Below are positions 62,901 to 64,000 of a stretch of DNA of 64,000 bases, piece by piece. Source of the DNA: Streptomyces zhaozhouensis (GTDB taxonomy: Bacteria > Actinomycetota > Actinomycetes > Streptomycetales > Streptomycetaceae); assembly GCF_900230195.1 (NCBI RefSeq), contig NZ_OCNE01000005.1, forward strand, positions 1 through 64,000, written 5' to 3'. Under the pieces are notes generated by a model, which worked only from the letters and a program-made list of their open reading frames with translations, did not search any database and was not told where the DNA came from. The position numbers and the translations under genes are program-made. How positions within the stretch are numbered: position 1 is the first letter of the stretch; every line of letters starts with the position of its first letter.

Positions 62901-64000
62901 CGAGTCCGCGGTGCAGCGGGTGCGGGCCGTGCCGGCGCCGGACTTCGAGGTGGTGGACGGCACCGCACGGCCCGAGGCGGCCGTCCGGGAGGCGCTGGCG
63001 GCGGAGAGCTCCCGCCGTTTCGACCTGGAGCGCGGGCCGCTGTTCGTCAGCCGGCTGGTGCGCACGGCGGCGGACGAGCACGTGCTGGTGCTGTCGTTCC
63101 ACCACATCGTCGTGGACGCGGCGTCGGCGACCGTGCTGAGCCGGGACCTCTCCGCCTTCTACCGGGCGGAGCGCGACGGGACGCCGGCCGGGCTGCCGGC
63201 GCTGGGGCGGCGTTACGCCGACCACGCGCGCCGGGCGCGGGCGGCCCAGGACGGGCCTGAGGCGGCGCGCGACCTGGCGTACTGGCTGCGGGCCCTCGGC
63301 GGTGGGCTGCCCGTGCTGGAGCTGCCGACGGACCGTCCGAGGCCGGAGCGGATGACCTCGGAGGGCCGTGCGGTCTTCCACTCGTTGGGCCCGGAACTCA
63401 CGGGCCGCGTACGGGCGTTGGGGGCCTCCCGGCGGGCCACGCTCTTCATGACGCTGCTGGCGGGCTGGGCCGCGATGCTGCGCCGGGTCACCGGGCAGGA
63501 GGACGTGGTCGTGGGCGTTCCGGTCTCGGAACGCCCACGGGGGGCCGAGGAGTTGGTCGGCTTCTTCGTCAACACCCTGGCGGTCCGGGTGGACCTGACG
63601 GGCGATCCGGGGTTCGAGACGCTGCTGGACCGGGTGCGGGGCGTGGCGCTCGACGCCTACGACCACGCGGGGACGCCGTTCGAGCGGGTGGTGCGGGAGC
63701 TGGCGCCGCCGCGCGGGACGGACCGGACGCCGGTCTTCCAGGTGTGCGCGGAGTTCCAGTCGGCGGAGCCGTTCCGCTTCGACCTGCCGGACGTCGAGGC
63801 CGTCCCGTTGGACGCGGGCCCGGACAAGGCGCTGACCGATCTGACGGTGTACTTCACCGACGGGCCCGAGGGCGTGCGCTGCCATCTGGAGTACAACGCC
63901 GACCTGTTCGACGCGGAGACCGTCGACGGCTTCTTCGCCGTCTTCCGTGACGTGCTCGCCGCCGCGACCGCCGAGCCCCGGGCGCCGCTGTCGCGGCTGG
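59947..64000 (+). CDS. Hybrid aminotransferase / luciferase-like monooxygenase / condensation protein (3' end outside window)
   Basis: 1351 residues visible from GTG 59947, overlapping the PKS stop (GTGA). An N-terminal helix (RIRDLDRDLAAMTALARRVTEQM) probably docks with the PKS C-terminus. Aminotransferase of the glutamate-1-semialdehyde class about 80-515 (ANSGTEANAAAIRLARAA, LLFDEMLTGFR, catalytic Lys347 in YGKLLGGGFP). A Pro/Ala linker leads to a luciferase-like FMN monooxygenase about 563-905 (FGLYFFGDYPQDE, WMPERHFHSFGG, GVASGWNADDFVFFPERF). A condensation domain starts near 923 (PLSPGQERIWFLERL) with active motif HHIVVDA at 1052. The set would aminate a beta-keto chain, oxidise it, and condense the amine with the next unit, as in iturin/puwainaphycin-type lines. 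Confidence 0.95.
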   Translation, partial: MNDQGSRIRDLDRDLAAMTALARRVTEQMNAVADTGPEAGTGAPPREHGPRVEVAQGGGMVRAGAPRAQQEHLDDLVRRYTARTAASKRLTQRHRRRLADSRAVVGFRRSTKEMLYPVAAARAAGARIEDIDGNVYTDITMGFGVLLFGHEPEFVREAVNAHLSRGIRLGPRSAETGETAELLAELTGLERVAFANSGTEANAAAIRLARAATGRDRIVTFQGAYHGHADQVLGRVAGRDGSARTVPVSRGIPDSAVAELSVLTYGSEEALAAIERDAGRIAAVVVEPVQSRNPALQPVEFVRRLRALTARHGIVLLFDEMLTGFRPAPRGAQELYGVTPDLATYGKLLGGGFPIGAIAGRADIMDGVDGGWWSYGDDSVPPADTTFFGGTYLQHPVSMTAARAVLTHLREQGPELQRRLNARTAELATGLNAFFEEEEFPLRVRWFGSQFRFEHHADMELLYYHLMLRGVHVWEWRNFFLSTAHTDEDVARVDEAVRGALRELRAGGFFPTDRPRTHVPATTPAAATAPAPATRPAPAPTPTPAPAPAPAPAARPAGSPGRRADFGLYFFGDYPQDETENAAEGRGRYEVLMEAARFADRHDFSSLWMPERHFHSFGGLFPNPAVLAAALSRETERVRLNAGSVVLPLHDPIRVAEEWSMADNLSGGRIGLGVASGWNADDFVFFPERFGRHKQEMYERLEQVRTLWRGDALRRATGDGEREIRLFPRPVQEMPPCYTAVVANPESYELAARHDLGIVTNLMTQDVAQLRENIARYRAARAEHGLDPEAGRVAVLLHTYIGEDHETARAEAFEPMARYMRASLALFSGVTNSLGLHADLRSLSEDDLDVVFRRAYGRYCDQRALIGDVESVLPVAEAVADAGADEIVALVDFGVADALLRAGLPRLDALRRRHRERPAPEADAPLSPGQERIWFLERLLPGRTAYNEVKAIRLSGPLDTGALHVALRRLVERHEMLRTVFRPAGESAVQRVRAVPAPDFEVVDGTARPEAAVREALAAESSRRFDLERGPLFVSRLVRTAADEHVLVLSFHHIVVDAASATVLSRDLSAFYRAERDGTPAGLPALGRRYADHARRARAAQDGPEAARDLAYWLRALGGGLPVLELPTDRPRPERMTSEGRAVFHSLGPELTGRVRALGASRRATLFMTLLAGWAAMLRRVTGQEDVVVGVPVSERPRGAEELVGFFVNTLAVRVDLTGDPGFETLLDRVRGVALDAYDHAGTPFERVVRELAPPRGTDRTPVFQVCAEFQSAEPFRFDLPDVEAVPLDAGPDKALTDLTVYFTDGPEGVRCHLEYNADLFDAETVDGFFAVFRDVLAAATAEPRAPLSRL

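Noticed and set aside
59218..63885. 1555-aa minus-strand open frame opposite the hybrid aminotransferase/condensation gene
   Set aside because: Repeated RR/PP/GG composition typical of antisense frames at high GC; the plus strand encodes clear catalytic domains.

Overview
This 64-kb window is actinobacterial and most probably from a Streptomyces chromosome. Base composition is very GC-rich, codon third positions are strongly G/C, many starts are GTG, and stop/start overlaps of the ATGA/GTGA type are frequent. It also carries SARP regulators, a Zur-type operator, a rare TTA codon, and polyketide genes at both ends. Both end genes are cut by the window.

Left region (1-17.8 kb) is a polyketide cluster. 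A modular type I PKS runs off the left edge. Its loading module has a decarboxylating KSQ domain (Cys replaced by Gln), followed by KS-AT(malonyl)-DH and the start of a reductive region. Divergent from it are two SnoaL-like proteins and a group D flavin monooxygenase. Then come an imine reductase and a flavin reductase (the partner of the monooxygenase), a class III aminotransferase, and two convergent SARP regulators. A PKS chain plus a transaminase plus an imine reductase suggests a nitrogen-heterocyclic polyketide (piperidine/indolizidine type); this product class is inference. Several promoters here carry direct repeats spaced 11 or 22 bp, the spacing SARP proteins recognise. A 63-aa exported-peptide gene has a similar repeat in front of it.

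17.9-21.5 kb: a TetR / FAD reductase / cytochrome P450 / [3Fe-4S] ferredoxin operon on the minus strand, with a candidate TetR operator. The reductase has a TTA codon.

21.5-40 kb is a mixture of accessory and housekeeping genes. It holds a VOC protein, a scarred locus with a SulP STAS remnant, a VWA-domain protein with a secreted partner, a secreted ricin/beta-helix protein, a DUF1963-like protein, and an aldo/keto reductase with a divergent XRE regulator. It continues with a lipoprotein/response regulator/histidine kinase set, a membrane acyltransferase with an SGNH lipoprotein, a Cmx-like MFS pump with TetR, and a lactonase-like lipoprotein divergent from a Baeyer-Villiger-type monooxygenase.

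40-45 kb: a zinc uptake locus of the Azt type (ATPase, permease, binding protein and two AztD-like metallochaperones) around a Zur box. 45.3-47.6 kb: a large-subunit catalase.

47.6-50.5 kb: a lower-GC patch with a decayed transposase and two overlapping unknown genes. The first has a PD-(D/E)XK-like signature, so this is a possible defence or DNA-processing module and the best candidate here for an undescribed system. 50.5-55 kb: methyltransferase, MBL hydrolase, APH-like kinase, TerB and Spo0M-like proteins.

Right region (55.2-64 kb): a second biosynthetic cluster with overlapping genes for an MFS exporter, a KS-AT-ACP PKS, and a hybrid protein with aminotransferase, luciferase-like monooxygenase and condensation domains. 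The latter runs off the right edge. The layout predicts an amino-polyketide unit, probably oxidised, passed to an NRPS line.
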